Positions 54,085-63,691 of a stretch of DNA of 64,000 bases are shown one piece after another. A model generated the notes under the pieces. The model searched no databases and had not been told where the DNA came from. It was given only the letters and a program-made list of their open reading frames with translations. Source of the DNA: Rhodanobacteraceae bacterium (lineage in GTDB: Bacteria > Pseudomonadota > Gammaproteobacteria > Xanthomonadales > Rhodanobacteraceae); NCBI GenBank assembly GCA_027019085.1, contig JALUXG010000042.1, forward strand, positions 62,001 through 126,000. The letters are read 5' to 3'. Within the stretch, counting starts at the first letter, position 1. Every line of letters starts with the position of its first letter. The translations under genes were made by a program, and so were the position numbers.

Positions 54085-55557
54085 TCAGAGGCGGAATCCG
54101 TCCCGCACCGTTTCGTGCATGGCGCGCGTGGCGCGCAGGTGGCGAAATTCGTTCGAATGCGCATCGTACACATAATCGCGCGACCAGCGTTCGCGATGGG
54201 CCACGATCTCGCGCACCGCGTCGAGGCTGAAATCCAGTTCCTCGTCGGTGGTGGTGGGGTGAAAGCTCAGGCGCACCCAGCCCGGCTTGTCGGACAGGTC
54301 GCCGCGGTCGATCTTGTCGGTGATGTATCGCGAGCGGGTCGGGTCCACGTGCAGCAGGTAGTGGCCGTAGGTGCCCGCGCAGCTGCAGCCGCCGCGCGCC
54401 TGCACACCGAAGCGGTCGTTGAGCAGCTGCACCATCAGGTTGTAGTGCAGGTCCTCGACGAAGAACGAGGCAATGGCCAGGCGTTCGTCCAGTTCATTGC
54501 CCAGCACGTGCACGCCGGGGATGGCGCGTAGCGCACCGAGGATGCGCGGAACCATGGCCTTTTCGCGTTCGGCCATCGCCTCAACGCCCATCTTCGCCTT
54601 CACGCGCATGGCCAGCGCGGCGCGGATGGTCTGCAGGAAGGGCGGGGTGCCGCCATCCTCGCGCGCCTCGATGTCGTCGATGAAGGCGTACTGGCCCCAG
54701 GGGTTGGTCCAGGCCACGGTGCCGCCGCCGGCCTCGTCGGGCACGCTGTTGCGGTACAGCGCACGGTTGAACACCAGCACGCCGCTCGAGCCGGGACCGC
54801 CGAGGTACTTGTGCGGCGAGAAGAACACCGCATCCAGCGGTTCGTCGTCGGCCGGGTGCATGTCGACGCGCACGTACGGCGCCGAAGCGGCGAAGTCCAC
54901 GAACGCCACCCCGCCGGCGGCGTGAATCATGCGCGCCAGCGTGCGGTAGGGCGGCTTGACGCCGGTGACATTGGAGCAGGCCGAGAACGAGCCGATCTTG
55001 AACGTGCGTTGCCGATAGCGTTCCAGCAGCGCGGCAAAGGCGTCCAGGTCGGGCAGGCCGCGCGGGTCGGGCGGAATCACCTCCACGTCGGCGGTGGTTT
55101 CGTACCAGCTGGTCTGGTTGCTGTGGTGTTCCATGTGGGTGACGAACACCACCGGGCGCTCCGCCTCGGGCAACTGGATGAAGCGGCGCAGTCCTTGCGG
55201 GGCCTTCAGGCCCAGGATGCGCTGGAACTTGTTCACTGCACCGGTCATGCCCGAGCCGCAGGTCAGCAGCACGTCATCGGGGCCGGCATTGACCTCCTGC
55301 TTGATGATGCGATGGGCCTCGTGGTACGCCAGCGTCATCGCCGAACCGGTCACGCTGGCTTCCGAATGGGTGTTGCCGACAAACGGGCCGAACGTCTCCA
55401 GCATCGCCTGCTCGACCGGTGCGTACAGGCGCCCGCTGGCCGTCCAGTCCGCATACACGATGCGCTGCTCGCCGTACGGGGAAGGGAAGGTCTGGTCGAT
55501 ACCGACGATGTTGCGGCGGATCGCTTCGAAGGGGCGGGTCGTCGTGGCGACGTTCAT
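54085..55557 (-). CDS. Class V aminotransferase / cysteine desulfurase-like enzyme
   Basis: The 490-residue PLP enzyme has fold-type I blocks: VYADWTASGRLYAPVEQAM, LTCGSGMTGAVNKFQ, VDFAASAPYVRVDMHP and the PLP lysine in FFSPHKYLGGPGSSG. A C-terminal GGCSCAGTYGHYLL may hold a reactive Cys as in cysteine desulfurases. It is larger than IscS or SufS (about 400), and the substrate is unknown. The start at 55557 was chosen by likeness; no iron-sulfur cluster genes are nearby, so a role in Fe-S supply is not supported. Confidence 0.87.
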   Translation of the reverse strand: MNVATTTRPFEAIRRNIVGIDQTFPSPYGEQRIVYADWTASGRLYAPVEQAMLETFGPFVGNTHSEASVTGSAMTLAYHEAHRIIKQEVNAGPDDVLLTCGSGMTGAVNKFQRILGLKAPQGLRRFIQLPEAERPVVFVTHMEHHSNQTSWYETTADVEVIPPDPRGLPDLDAFAALLERYRQRTFKIGSFSACSNVTGVKPPYRTLARMIHAAGGVAFVDFAASAPYVRVDMHPADDEPLDAVFFSPHKYLGGPGSSGVLVFNRALYRNSVPDEAGGGTVAWTNPWGQYAFIDDIEAREDGGTPPFLQTIRAALAMRVKAKMGVEAMAEREKAMVPRILGALRAIPGVHVLGNELDERLAIASFFVEDLHYNLMVQLLNDRFGVQARGGCSCAGTYGHYLLHVDPTRSRYITDKIDRGDLSDKPGWVRLSFHPTTTDEELDFSLDAVREIVAHRERWSRDYVYDAHSNEFRHLRATRAMHETVRDGFRL

Positions 55558-55671
55558 GGTATGCCGTTCCTGCGCGTGGCGAGGGTCAGGTCGCATCAAT
55601 GTACCCCACTGGGGATCCGGATGCCTTGATCCATGTCGGACACCCGGTGCATGTGCACCCCTGCAGGATAT

Positions 55672-56097
55672 TCAGGCGTCCGGTGGCCGGACCGGACCCG
55701 TTGCGGCAGAGGTGGGGGCAGGTACGGCCACGCCTTCGGGAATTACCGTTCCGCGCCAGCGTGGATTCCTCCAGACCAGGCGCACGGGCGTGCCCGGATC
55801 CACGACCGGTGCCGCGCAACGGCCGTCGCCGTGTCCGGTCAGACCGCCACTGGGGCTGCAGATCTTCGTGCCCTGCGCATCGAGCAGGTCGTTGTAGCGA
55901 TCGCAACAGCCTGCGACCACCAGATAGGCGGGCGAGCCGTGATGCGAGAGCACCCAGATCGATCGCGGCGCATCGGCGGGATGGGTCGTGTAGCCGGCAA
56001 TGGACTGCTGCAGCCAGGTCGGCAGGGCGCCTGCGGCGAAGCTCGAGGCTGCGCCGACGATGATGAGCAGTGTTGCGAGGCGAAACTTTCCGTGCAT
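55672..56097 (-). CDS. Secreted Cys-rich protein of unknown function
   Basis: The 141-residue protein has a signal peptide (cut near residue 22) and no further membrane segment. The conserved-looking core CCDRYNDLLDAQGTKICSPS, followed by GGLTGHGDGRC, has four Cys spaced for disulfides. A Pro/Ala-rich tail follows. AAGGG lies 5 bases ahead of the ATG. It is between the aminotransferase and tal on the same strand but with gaps of 114 and 67 bases. I do not recognise a function. Confidence 0.7.
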   Translation of the reverse strand: MHGKFRLATLLIIVGAASSFAAGALPTWLQQSIAGYTTHPADAPRSIWVLSHHGSPAYLVVAGCCDRYNDLLDAQGTKICSPSGGLTGHGDGRCAAPVVDPGTPVRLVWRNPRWRGTVIPEGVAVPAPTSAATGPVRPPDA

Positions 56098-56164
56098 GGA
56101 ACCCTTCCGAAATAGCTTTTAAACCGGCCTGCGAAGACGCGCCACACCGCCGGCGGAGGGACAG

Positions 56165-57118
56165 TTACAGCCGCTCGCCGAGCATCTTTTCCAGCTTCAC
56201 CTGGTCGGCGGCGAAGCGGCGGATGCCCTCGGCCAGCTTCTCGGTGGCCATGGCGTCCTCGTTGAGGCCCCAGCGGAAGGTCTTCTCGTCGATCGGGGCG
56301 GGGCGCGCCTCGCGGGTGCCGTCATCGTGCAGCCGACGGGGCAGGTCCTCGTTGCTGGCGTCCAGCTTTTCGAGCAGATCCGGGCTGATGGTCAGCCGGT
56401 CGCAACCGGCCAGTGCGGTGATCTGGCCGACGTTGCGGAAGCTGGCGCCCATGACCACGGTCTCGATCCCGTGGTGCTTGTACCAGTCGTAGATGCGGCG
56501 CACGGACAGCACGCCGGGATCCTCCTCGGCGGGGTAGCTGTCGTGGTCGGTGTGGGCGATGTACCAGTCGTAGATGCGGCCGACGAAAGGCGAGATCAGG
56601 AAGGCGCCGGCATCGGCGGCGGCAACGGCCTGCTCGAAGGCGAACAGCAGTGTCATGTTGCAGTGGATGCCCTCGCGCTCGAGCTGCTCGGCGGCGCGGA
56701 TGCCTTCCCAGGTGGAGGCGATCTTGATCAGGATGCGGTCGGTACCGATGCCGGCGTCGTCGTACATGCCGACCAGGCGCCGTGCCTTGGCCATGGTGGC
56801 CTCGGTGTCGAAGGACAGGCGCGAATCGACCTCGGTGGAGACACGGCCGGGGATCAGCTTGAGGATGTGCGAGCCGGCGTTGACGGCCAGCCGGTCACAG
56901 GCATCGACCAGCTGGCGCGTGCGGTCGTTGCCCTGCCCGCGCGCCCAGTCCAGTGCATCGTCGATCAGCGCGCCGTAGCCATCCATCGAGGCGGCCTTCA
57001 GCAGCAGCGAGGGGTTGGTGGTGGCATCGACGGGCTTGTGGCGCTCGATAGCACTGATATCGCCTGAATCGACCACCACGGTGGTCATCGTGCGCAACTG
57101 TTCGAGTTGGGTCGGCAT
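56165..57118 (-). CDS. tal: Transaldolase (TalB-type)
   Basis: The 317-residue enzyme of the non-oxidative pentose phosphate pathway swaps a dihydroxyacetone unit between sugars. The Schiff-base Lys132 is in [12 protein letters not shown]. The N-terminal [20 protein letters not shown] and [10 protein letters not shown] blocks are typical. The length equals the E. coli enzyme. It is likely monocistronic. Confidence 0.97.
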   Translation of the reverse strand: MPTQLEQLRTMTTVVVDSGDISAIERHKPVDATTNPSLLLKAASMDGYGALIDDALDWARGQGNDRTRQLVDACDRLAVNAGSHILKLIPGRVSTEVDSRLSFDTEATMAKARRLVGMYDDAGIGTDRILIKIASTWEGIRAAEQLEREGIHCNMTLLFAFEQAVAAADAGAFLISPFVGRIYDWYIAHTDHDSYPAEEDPGVLSVRRIYDWYKHHGIETVVMGASFRNVGQITALAGCDRLTISPDLLEKLDASNEDLPRRLHDDGTREARPAPIDEKTFRWGLNEDAMATEKLAEGIRRFAADQVKLEKMLGERL

Positions 57119-57216
57119 GGGTCTGTCCAGCGTGGGGAATGGGCTCGGCCTCCCATTGTGCCACGGAGCGGTGGTGCGACCCTGAAGCGCGCCTGCATGG
57201 GCGATCCGTGCCAGGC

Positions 57217-59397
57217 TCAGTAGAGGTCGACCGGGTCGACGTCGATCGACCAGCGCACCCGGCGCGCATCCGGCATGTTGCCCAGAGCCACGCGCCAGGG
57301 GCGCAGCGCCGCGTGCAGGGTGGGCCGGGCATCGGCTTCCAGCAGCAGCTGGCCGCGGTGGCGTCCCGCGCGCAGCGGCATCGGCGCAGGCATCGGTCCG
57401 GACACGCGCAACTGCGAGGTGTCCGGCAAGGCCAGGCGTGCGGACTCGAGGAACGCATCGACCTGCGCGCGCCGGGTCGATTCGGCGCGCAGCAGCGCCT
57501 GGTAGGCGAAGGGCGGCAGGGTCAGCGCGCGTCGTTCCACAAGCAGTTCTTCGCAGGTAGCGTGGTAGCCACGGTGCAGCAGGGTCTGCAGCAGTGGGTG
57601 CCCGGGGTGATGGGTCTGCAGCAGCACGCGCCCGGGCCTGTCGGCGCGCCCGGCGCGTCCGGCCACCTGCACGATCAGTTGCGCAAGCCGCTCGCCGGCG
57701 CGGAAGTCCAGGCTGTGCAGGCCCTCGTCGATGCTGGTGATCGCCACCAGGGTCAGGTGCGGCAGGTCGTGACCCTTGGCCAGCATCTGGGTGCCGACCA
57801 GGATGGCGGGGCGACCATCGGCCAGCGGGCCGAGCAGGTCCTCGAAGGCATCGCGCCGGCGCGTCGTTTCACGGTCAATGCGCAGCACGGGAATGTCGGG
57901 ATAGCGTGTCGTGAGCGCTTCGTCGAGCCGCTCGGTGCCGTGTCCCTGGCGAAACAGTTCGGCATGCCCGCATTGCGGGCAGTCGCGGGGCACCGGACTT
58001 TCCAGTGCGCAGTGATGGCACACCACACGCGAACGGCCCTGATGCAGGGCCATGGGTTTCTCGCAACGCGGGCACTGGGCGAACCAGCCGCACAGATGAC
58101 AGGTCAGCACCGGCGCGTAGCCGCGGCGGTTGCGGAACACCAGTGCCTGCTCGCCGCGCCCGATGCAGGCGTCGAGGGCGTGCAGCAGGGCGCTGGACAG
58201 TCCGTGATGCAGCACCTGTCCGCGCATGTCGAGTATCTCCGCGCGCGGAGGCTGGCGTTGCGCACCGATGCGCTCGCGCAAGTCCACGCGTTGATAGCGC
58301 CCGGAGGCCACATTGGCCAGGGTTTCCAGCGAAGGCGTGGCCGTGCCCAGCACCACCGGCACCTGCAGGTGCCGGGCGCGCATCACCGCCAGGTCGCGGG
58401 CGTGGTAGCGAAAACCTTCCTGCTGCTTGTAGGAGGTGTCGTGTTCCTCGTCGACCACGATCAGGCCCGCCTGCGGCATGGGGGTAAACACTGCTGAGCG
58501 CGTTCCCACGATGACCCGTGCCTGCCCGTCGCGTGCCCGCAGCCAGGTCCTCGCGCGGGCACCGTCGGCCAGGTTCGAATGCAGCACGTCCACCACTACG
58601 CCGAGACGTGCCTGCAGGCGCTGGACCGTCTGCGGCGCCAGTCCGATTTCCGGAATCAGTACCAGTGCCTGGCGGCCGGCCGCCAGGGTTCGTGCAATCA
58701 GTGCGGTATAGACCTCGGTCTTGCCGCTGCCGGTCACCCCGCGCAGCAGGAAGGGTGCGAAGCGTCCGAGATGTTTGCCGACGGCTTCCACGGCTGTGCG
58801 CTGGGCGGCGGTCAGTTCCGGTCCCGGCACCGCGACAGGCATGGCCACGTCCGCGTCGACCATGCGGGTTTCGACCAGGCCGGCCTTGCGCAGCCGGCGC
58901 GCGGCCTCGCGCCAGCCGGGCAGGCACAGGTCCAGTTCGTCCGCGCGCCGCTCGCGTTCGGACAGCAGTTCGAGCAGGGCGCGGCTGCGGCCACGACGCC
59001 CCGACCACGCTTTGGGCTGGCGTCCCTGTCCGCTCAGGCACCACCAGGATTCACTGGTCTGCGGCCAGGGTCGGTCCTTCCGCAGCACGTTGGGCAGGGC
59101 ATGAAACAGCACTTCGCCGGGTGCGCCGAGCCAGTAATCAGCGCTGCGCAAAAGATTCGACAGCAGTTCTGGGTCCAGCAACGGGGTTGCATCAAGGACG
59201 CGTTTCACACGCTTGAGTTGCGGCGTTGAAACGGTGCTGGTGTTTGCTGTCGCAACCACCATGCCGACCTGTGTGCGGCGTCCGAACGGGACCTTGACCC
59301 GGGTCCCCGGCGACACGGCCGGGCAGCCTTCCGGGGGCAGGTAATCGAACAGCTGCGGCAGGGGAACCGGAAGGGCAATGCGCAGGACGTCGACCAT
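57217..59397 (-). CDS. priA: Primosomal replication protein PriA (helicase)
   Basis: The 726-residue 3'-5' helicase restarts stalled forks. It has the 3'-DNA-binding domain (1-100), Walker [12 protein letters not shown] and the DEEH box ([20 protein letters not shown]). A Cys-rich zinc insertion ([38 protein letters not shown]) and the helicase C domain with [13 protein letters not shown] follow. The start at 59397 has no Shine-Dalgarno sequence; a TACACT box ends 7 bases upstream, so the mRNA may be leaderless. Its upstream gap holds DnaA boxes. Confidence 0.96.
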   Translation of the reverse strand: MVDVLRIALPVPLPQLFDYLPPEGCPAVSPGTRVKVPFGRRTQVGMVVATANTSTVSTPQLKRVKRVLDATPLLDPELLSNLLRSADYWLGAPGEVLFHALPNVLRKDRPWPQTSESWWCLSGQGRQPKAWSGRRGRSRALLELLSERERRADELDLCLPGWREAARRLRKAGLVETRMVDADVAMPVAVPGPELTAAQRTAVEAVGKHLGRFAPFLLRGVTGSGKTEVYTALIARTLAAGRQALVLIPEIGLAPQTVQRLQARLGVVVDVLHSNLADGARARTWLRARDGQARVIVGTRSAVFTPMPQAGLIVVDEEHDTSYKQQEGFRYHARDLAVMRARHLQVPVVLGTATPSLETLANVASGRYQRVDLRERIGAQRQPPRAEILDMRGQVLHHGLSSALLHALDACIGRGEQALVFRNRRGYAPVLTCHLCGWFAQCPRCEKPMALHQGRSRVVCHHCALESPVPRDCPQCGHAELFRQGHGTERLDEALTTRYPDIPVLRIDRETTRRRDAFEDLLGPLADGRPAILVGTQMLAKGHDLPHLTLVAITSIDEGLHSLDFRAGERLAQLIVQVAGRAGRADRPGRVLLQTHHPGHPLLQTLLHRGYHATCEELLVERRALTLPPFAYQALLRAESTRRAQVDAFLESARLALPDTSQLRVSGPMPAPMPLRAGRHRGQLLLEADARPTLHAALRPWRVALGNMPDARRVRWSIDVDPVDLY

Positions 59398-59404
59398 GCC
59401 GCGC

Positions 59405-59410
59405 AGTGTA
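59405..59410 (-). promoter_or_regulatory. Candidate -10 element for a leaderless priA mRNA
   Basis: The minus-strand TACACT is followed by seven bases and the priA ATG, placing transcription start on the start codon. No ribosome binding site is present. Confidence 0.38.
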
Positions 59411-59520
59411 GCCGCAGGCGACAGGCATCCGGACAACCGCACAAGGGCAGGATACGACGCACAGTTCACCGAGTCCCTCGGAATGACGGCTAAGTGCCGG
59501 GCAGCTTGCGGTTTTCACGG

Positions 59521-59555
59521 TTATCCACAAAAAGTGTGGATAAGTCTGTGGATGC
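59521..59555. promoter_or_regulatory. DnaA-box cluster
   Basis: TTATCCACA at 59521-59529 (+) and its exact inverse TGTGGATAA at 59535-59543 are both perfect consensus DnaA boxes, 5 bases apart. A third, TGTGGATGC at 59547-59555 (-), has two mismatches. It may be an origin-like element, a titration site or a DnaA-controlled operator for priA. Confidence 0.72.
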
Positions 59556-59951
59556 GGCTGGGAGCAGGGCACGCCGGGCGCATGATGGCACACCATGTTA
59601 CGGATTGGTGAAAGTTTGATCAGTCTTGTTAAAGCTAGTAAATACAGCATGTTACATGTGAAGTATGGTGGATCCGGGAGCATGTTGGGAATCCGTCCCA
59701 GCCCGTCGCGAGACGCAATCGGCGATTGTGTACAACCCGAGCCTGGGGAGGGCCCCGGGCGGTGTATAACCTGTCGCGTCAGGTGATGGCGTCCGGCATC
59801 GCCAAGTCCCTGAACACGATTGAAAACCCGCCGAGCAGACCTCGCCGTGCCGGGGCCGGGAAGCTCAGGTATGCGGGCCGGTACAATGGTGCTCCCGTGG
59901 CGCGATTCGGTTTTGACCGCGCACCCAGCACCCAGTACCCCGGATCCCTCG

Positions 59952-61382
59952 ATGCCCGCAACTCCTGTTCGTGCCCCGCGCCTGGACCGTGTCCGGGTGG
60001 CGCGCGAGTTCGCCGCCCTGATGCGACTGGCCTTGCCGCTGATTGCCGCGCAGCTGGCGGTGGTGGGAACCAACGTGGTCGATGCCATGCTGTCCGGCCA
60101 CCTCAATGCGCATGTGCAGGCTGCCGTCACCACCGGCGCAGGCATCTGGACCCTGGCGATCCTGCTCGGCATGGGCACCATGCTGGCGGTGCCGCCGAGC
60201 GTGGCGCAGCTGGACGGTGCCGGACGCCGGCACGAGGTCGGTGCGCTGCTGCGCCAGGCACTCTGGATCGCCCTGCTGCTGGGTGTGCTGCTGGCCTTCG
60301 CGGTTCGTCGTGCCGGGGTGCTGCTCGACTGGGTCGGCGTGGTGCCGGATCTGCGGTCCGACGTGGTCGCCTTCCTGGAAGCGATCAGCTGGGGAGCGCC
60401 GGCGTTGACAGTGTATTTCGCCTTGCGTGGCCTGTCCGAGGGGCTGTCCCTGCCGCGGCCCTCGATGGTATTCAGCCTGCTCGGCCTGTGCCTGCTCGCG
60501 CCTCTGGGGTACGTGTTGATGTATGGCCGACTCGGCATGGCGCCGATGGGTGCACGCGGCAGCGGCATGGCAACGGCCGTGGTGCTGTGGGTGGAGATGC
60601 TGGGGTTTGCCGTGTACGTGTTGCGGCACCCCAATTACCGCGGTCTGGGCCTGCACGACCGCTTTGATCCACCGAAGCCGAAGGTGATTGGCGAGCTGCT
60701 GCAACTGGGCGCACCGATGGCCTTTACCCTGCTGATGGAGGGGGGCCTGTTCGTGGCCGTGGCACTGGCCATCGCCACCCTCGGGGATACCGTGGCTGCC
60801 GCGCACCAGATTGCCCTGAACGTGGCCTCGGTGGCATTCATGGTGCCGTTGGGCACGGCCATGGCCATCACGATCCGCGTCGGGCATGCCGCAGGACGGC
60901 GCGATGCGCGTGCAGTACGCTACGCGGCAGGCTGCGGCGTGTCGGTGGCGGCCGCGGCGCAGGTTCTGTCGGCAAGTCTGATGCTGGGCATGCCGCAGCG
61001 CATCGCCGGTTTGTACAGTCATGATGCCGCGGTGGTCGGGCTGGCCGCGCAGTTGATGATGCTGGCGGGCCTGTTCCAGATCGTCGATGGCATCCAGGTT
61101 GCTTCCAACGGTGCGCTGCGCGGTCTCAAGGACACCCGGGTGCCGATGTTGATCAGTGCCTTCGCGTATTGGGGCGTGGGCATGCCGGTGGGGTTATGGC
61201 TGGCCTTTCATGCGCACTTGGGCGCGCGCGGGATGTGGCTCGGGCTGGTTGCCGGGTTGAGCATGGCCGCGCTGCTGTTGTCCTCGCGCCTGGTCATCAA
61301 TATCCGCACCGGACGCTGGCTGCGTGCCGTGCCGGAGCCAGCCGGTCGCAGTGCAGATGACCCGGCGGCCGCGAACCGCTAG
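59952..61382 (+). CDS. MATE-family multidrug/Na+ exporter (NorM-like)
   Basis: The 476-residue inner-membrane protein has 12 helices in two homologous halves. Typical MATE features are LALPLIAAQLAVVGTNVVDA with VDAMLSGHL and the second-half QIALNVASVAFMVPLG. It exports cationic drugs in exchange for Na+ or H+. ATG 59952 gives the usual length; the frame is open upstream to 59820. The C-terminus ends before sppA with about 30 bases between. Confidence 0.92.
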   Translation: MPATPVRAPRLDRVRVAREFAALMRLALPLIAAQLAVVGTNVVDAMLSGHLNAHVQAAVTTGAGIWTLAILLGMGTMLAVPPSVAQLDGAGRRHEVGALLRQALWIALLLGVLLAFAVRRAGVLLDWVGVVPDLRSDVVAFLEAISWGAPALTVYFALRGLSEGLSLPRPSMVFSLLGLCLLAPLGYVLMYGRLGMAPMGARGSGMATAVVLWVEMLGFAVYVLRHPNYRGLGLHDRFDPPKPKVIGELLQLGAPMAFTLLMEGGLFVAVALAIATLGDTVAAAHQIALNVASVAFMVPLGTAMAITIRVGHAAGRRDARAVRYAAGCGVSVAAAAQVLSASLMLGMPQRIAGLYSHDAAVVGLAAQLMMLAGLFQIVDGIQVASNGALRGLKDTRVPMLISAFAYWGVGMPVGLWLAFHAHLGARGMWLGLVAGLSMAALLLSSRLVINIRTGRWLRAVPEPAGRSADDPAAANR

Positions 61383-61413
61383 GCTTGGGTTTCCCAACGG
61401 ACGGATGCCCCCC

Positions 61414-63270
61414 ATGCCCGACTCGCGACGCAACGGCTTCGTGGCCTTTATCGTGTTGATCCTGCGTGGCATCAACCTGACACGTGTGATCGTGCTTAAC
61501 GTGCTGTTCTTCGGCCTGCTGGCGCTGCTGGTGGGGCTGCTCTCACGTGATCACCGCGCGCCCGTGCACAAGGACTCGGTGCTTGTGCTGGAGCCGCAGG
61601 GCCGGCTGGTCGAGGCCTACAGCATCTCGCCGCTCAGCCTGGCCATGGCACGGTGGTCCGGCGAATCGGTAGGTCAGGTTCGGGTGCGCGACCTTGTGGC
61701 CGCGATCGACCATGCGCGCACCGATGCACGCATCCACCGCATCCTGCTGCTGCCCGGCGAGCTTCGCGCCGGCGGTTTTGCCGCGCTGCGCGAAGTGGGC
61801 GAGGCACTCGACCGCTTCCGTGCCAGCGGCAAGCCGGTCGATGTATGGGCGGCCAACTACGATCGCGGCCAGTACTATCTGGCGGCCCATGGCAGTCGCG
61901 TGTACCTGGATCCGATGGGTGGGCTGATGGTCACCGGCCTGACCAGCTACCGCCTCTACTACAAGGACCTGCTCGATCGTCTCGGCGTGGACGTGCATCT
62001 GTTCCGGGTCGGCCAGTACAAGTCCGCAGCCGAGCCCTATGTGCTCGACCAGGCATCGCCGCAGGCCAAGCTGGCCGATGCCTACTGGATGGGTGGCCTG
62101 TGGCAGCAGTGGCTGGCCGACGTTGCTGCCCGGCGCAAGCTGCAGCCCGCTGCGCTGGACGGATTGCTGACCAGCCTGCCCGACCGTGCAGCCAGCACCG
62201 ATGGCGATCTCGCGCGGCTGGCACTGGACGATCACCTGGTCGATGGCCTGGCTACCCGACATCAACTGGTGGCAAGACTGCGCGGGGACGGGGTGCCGCC
62301 GGGTGCCGATGGCGAGGGTATCCGGGCCATCGACATGGACGATTATCTTGCCGCGGTGCGCCATCCGGTGCCGGACGAGCGCGATCATGTCGCCGTGGTG
62401 GTTGCCGAGGGTGAAATCCTGGACGGGAAACAGCCACCGGGCAAGATCGGTGGCGCGACGCTGGCGCAGATGCTCTACCGCGCACGCATGGACAAGCACG
62501 TACGCGCCGTGGTGCTGCGGGTGAACTCACCCGGCGGCGCGGTTTACGCTGCCGAACGCATCCGCCGCCAGGTCGCCCTGCTGCGCAAGGCCGGCAAGCC
62601 GGTGGTGGTGTCGATGGGCGACGTGGCCGCCAGTGGCGGTTACTGGATCTCGATGGATGCCGACCGCATCTATGCCGAGCCCAACACCATCACCGGTTCG
62701 ATCGGCATCTTCGGCCTGGTCTACAACGCCCCCGGCCTGATGAAGAAACTCAGCGTGCGCAGCGATGGCGTGAGCATCGGTCCGCTGGCCGACGCCGGGG
62801 ATGTCACTCGGCCGCTCAATCCGCAGCTGGGCACCCTGATGCAGCAGGTCATCAATCACGGATACAAGCGGTTCGTGGGCGATGTGGCCAAGGCGCGTGG
62901 CAAGACTTTTCAGCAGATCGACAGCATCGCCCAGGGCCGGGTATGGACCGGTCGGCAGGCCTTGCAGCGGGGTCTGGTCGACAAGCTCGGCGGCCTGCGC
63001 GCCGCCGAGGCCTTTGCCGCCGAACGGGCAGGGCTGGGCAGGCATTTCGCGGTGCGCTACATGAAACCCAGGGGCTTGTCGGGACTGCAGCGCGTGGTAC
63101 TCGATTTCAGCCAGAGCAGCCTGGCGCACGTGATGGCCGATGCCGGCCTGCGTCCGCCGGCACGGCTGATCGAGGCGATCCGCCGCCAGGTGCCCGAATG
63201 GCGGCTGCTGCAACAGGCCCGCCCGGGACAGCTCAACGTCTACGCCGACTGCCTCTGCGCCCCGCGCTGA
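61414..63270 (+). CDS. sppA: Signal peptide peptidase SppA, 67K type
   Basis: The 618-residue double-domain serine protease is anchored by an N-terminal helix (about 22-43). It degrades signal peptides left in the membrane. The catalytic dyad is Lys203 (VGQYKSAAEPYV, first half) and Ser407 (DVAASGGYWISMD, second half), matching the E. coli 67K enzyme. ATG 61414 was chosen; ATG 61405 is equally possible. It shares a 3' hairpin with the lipoprotein gene. Confidence 0.95.
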   Translation: MPDSRRNGFVAFIVLILRGINLTRVIVLNVLFFGLLALLVGLLSRDHRAPVHKDSVLVLEPQGRLVEAYSISPLSLAMARWSGESVGQVRVRDLVAAIDHARTDARIHRILLLPGELRAGGFAALREVGEALDRFRASGKPVDVWAANYDRGQYYLAAHGSRVYLDPMGGLMVTGLTSYRLYYKDLLDRLGVDVHLFRVGQYKSAAEPYVLDQASPQAKLADAYWMGGLWQQWLADVAARRKLQPAALDGLLTSLPDRAASTDGDLARLALDDHLVDGLATRHQLVARLRGDGVPPGADGEGIRAIDMDDYLAAVRHPVPDERDHVAVVVAEGEILDGKQPPGKIGGATLAQMLYRARMDKHVRAVVLRVNSPGGAVYAAERIRRQVALLRKAGKPVVVSMGDVAASGGYWISMDADRIYAEPNTITGSIGIFGLVYNAPGLMKKLSVRSDGVSIGPLADAGDVTRPLNPQLGTLMQQVINHGYKRFVGDVAKARGKTFQQIDSIAQGRVWTGRQALQRGLVDKLGGLRAAEAFAAERAGLGRHFAVRYMKPRGLSGLQRVVLDFSQSSLAHVMADAGLRPPARLIEAIRRQVPEWRLLQQARPGQLNVYADCLCAPR

Positions 63271-63278
63271 AGCGCCCC

Positions 63279-63299
63279 GGCCCAGTCTATTGCTGGGCC
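63279..63299. terminator. Hairpin between sppA and the lipoprotein gene
   Basis: GGCCCAG (63279-63285) and CTGGGCC (63293-63299) form a perfect 7-bp stem; the lipoprotein stop codon is in the 7-base loop. No U-run. Probably shared by both convergent genes. Confidence 0.4.
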
Positions 63300-63529
63300 T
63301 GCTTGAGCGCCTTGCGTTCGGCGTCGTCGTGGGCCTTGAGGACCTTTTGCACGTCCTGCGCGCGCTGGCGCGTGTCGAGCAGCGGTTTCAGCGGGTTGGA
63401 GGCGGGTATTGCGGTGGAGGCCGCCGCAGGTCCGGACGCAGCCGCGCCGTGATCCGGGCTGGTGCCGGAAGAACAGGCGGCCAGCAGTGCCAGCACTGCC
63501 CCGCCGGACATGATGCGTAAGCCATTCAT
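63287..63529 (-). CDS. Small lipoprotein of unknown function
   Basis: The 80-residue protein has a type II signal peptide with lipobox LAAC (Cys19), an Ala/Ser/Pro-rich linker and a charged helix at about 47-80 (LLDTRQRAQDVQKVLKAHDD). It should be exported and lipid-anchored. AAGGG lies 7 bases before the ATG. No further hint of function. Confidence 0.78.
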   Translation of the reverse strand: MNGLRIMSGGAVLALLAACSSGTSPDHGAAASGPAAASTAIPASNPLKPLLDTRQRAQDVQKVLKAHDDAERKALKQAQQ

Positions 63530-63691
63530 GAGGCGACCCTTGGTTGTTTGCATGGAGGACCCGGGGAGTCTCCCGCGATCAGGCAGGCACGGCAAGCGCG
63601 TTGTAGGATGCGCTCGTCGAATGGACAGCCGCCATGCCGCATGCAGCAACACGCGGCAATCACTCACGTAGTGGCAAGGGAACCTTCTTCA

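Larger units (their letters stand above)
59398..59951. other. 554-bp intergenic region between priA and the MATE gene
   Basis: No convincing gene lies here. From left to right: a -10-like box for priA (59405-59410), a DnaA-box cluster (59521-59555) and an AT-rich stretch (about 59590-59670) with two GATC sites. Direct repeats CATGTTAC lie at 59594-59601 and 59648-59655, with CATGTT again at 59681-59686. Further right are TATAAC (59765-59770) and TACAAT (59882-59887), possible promoter parts for the MATE gene. Confidence 0.7.
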
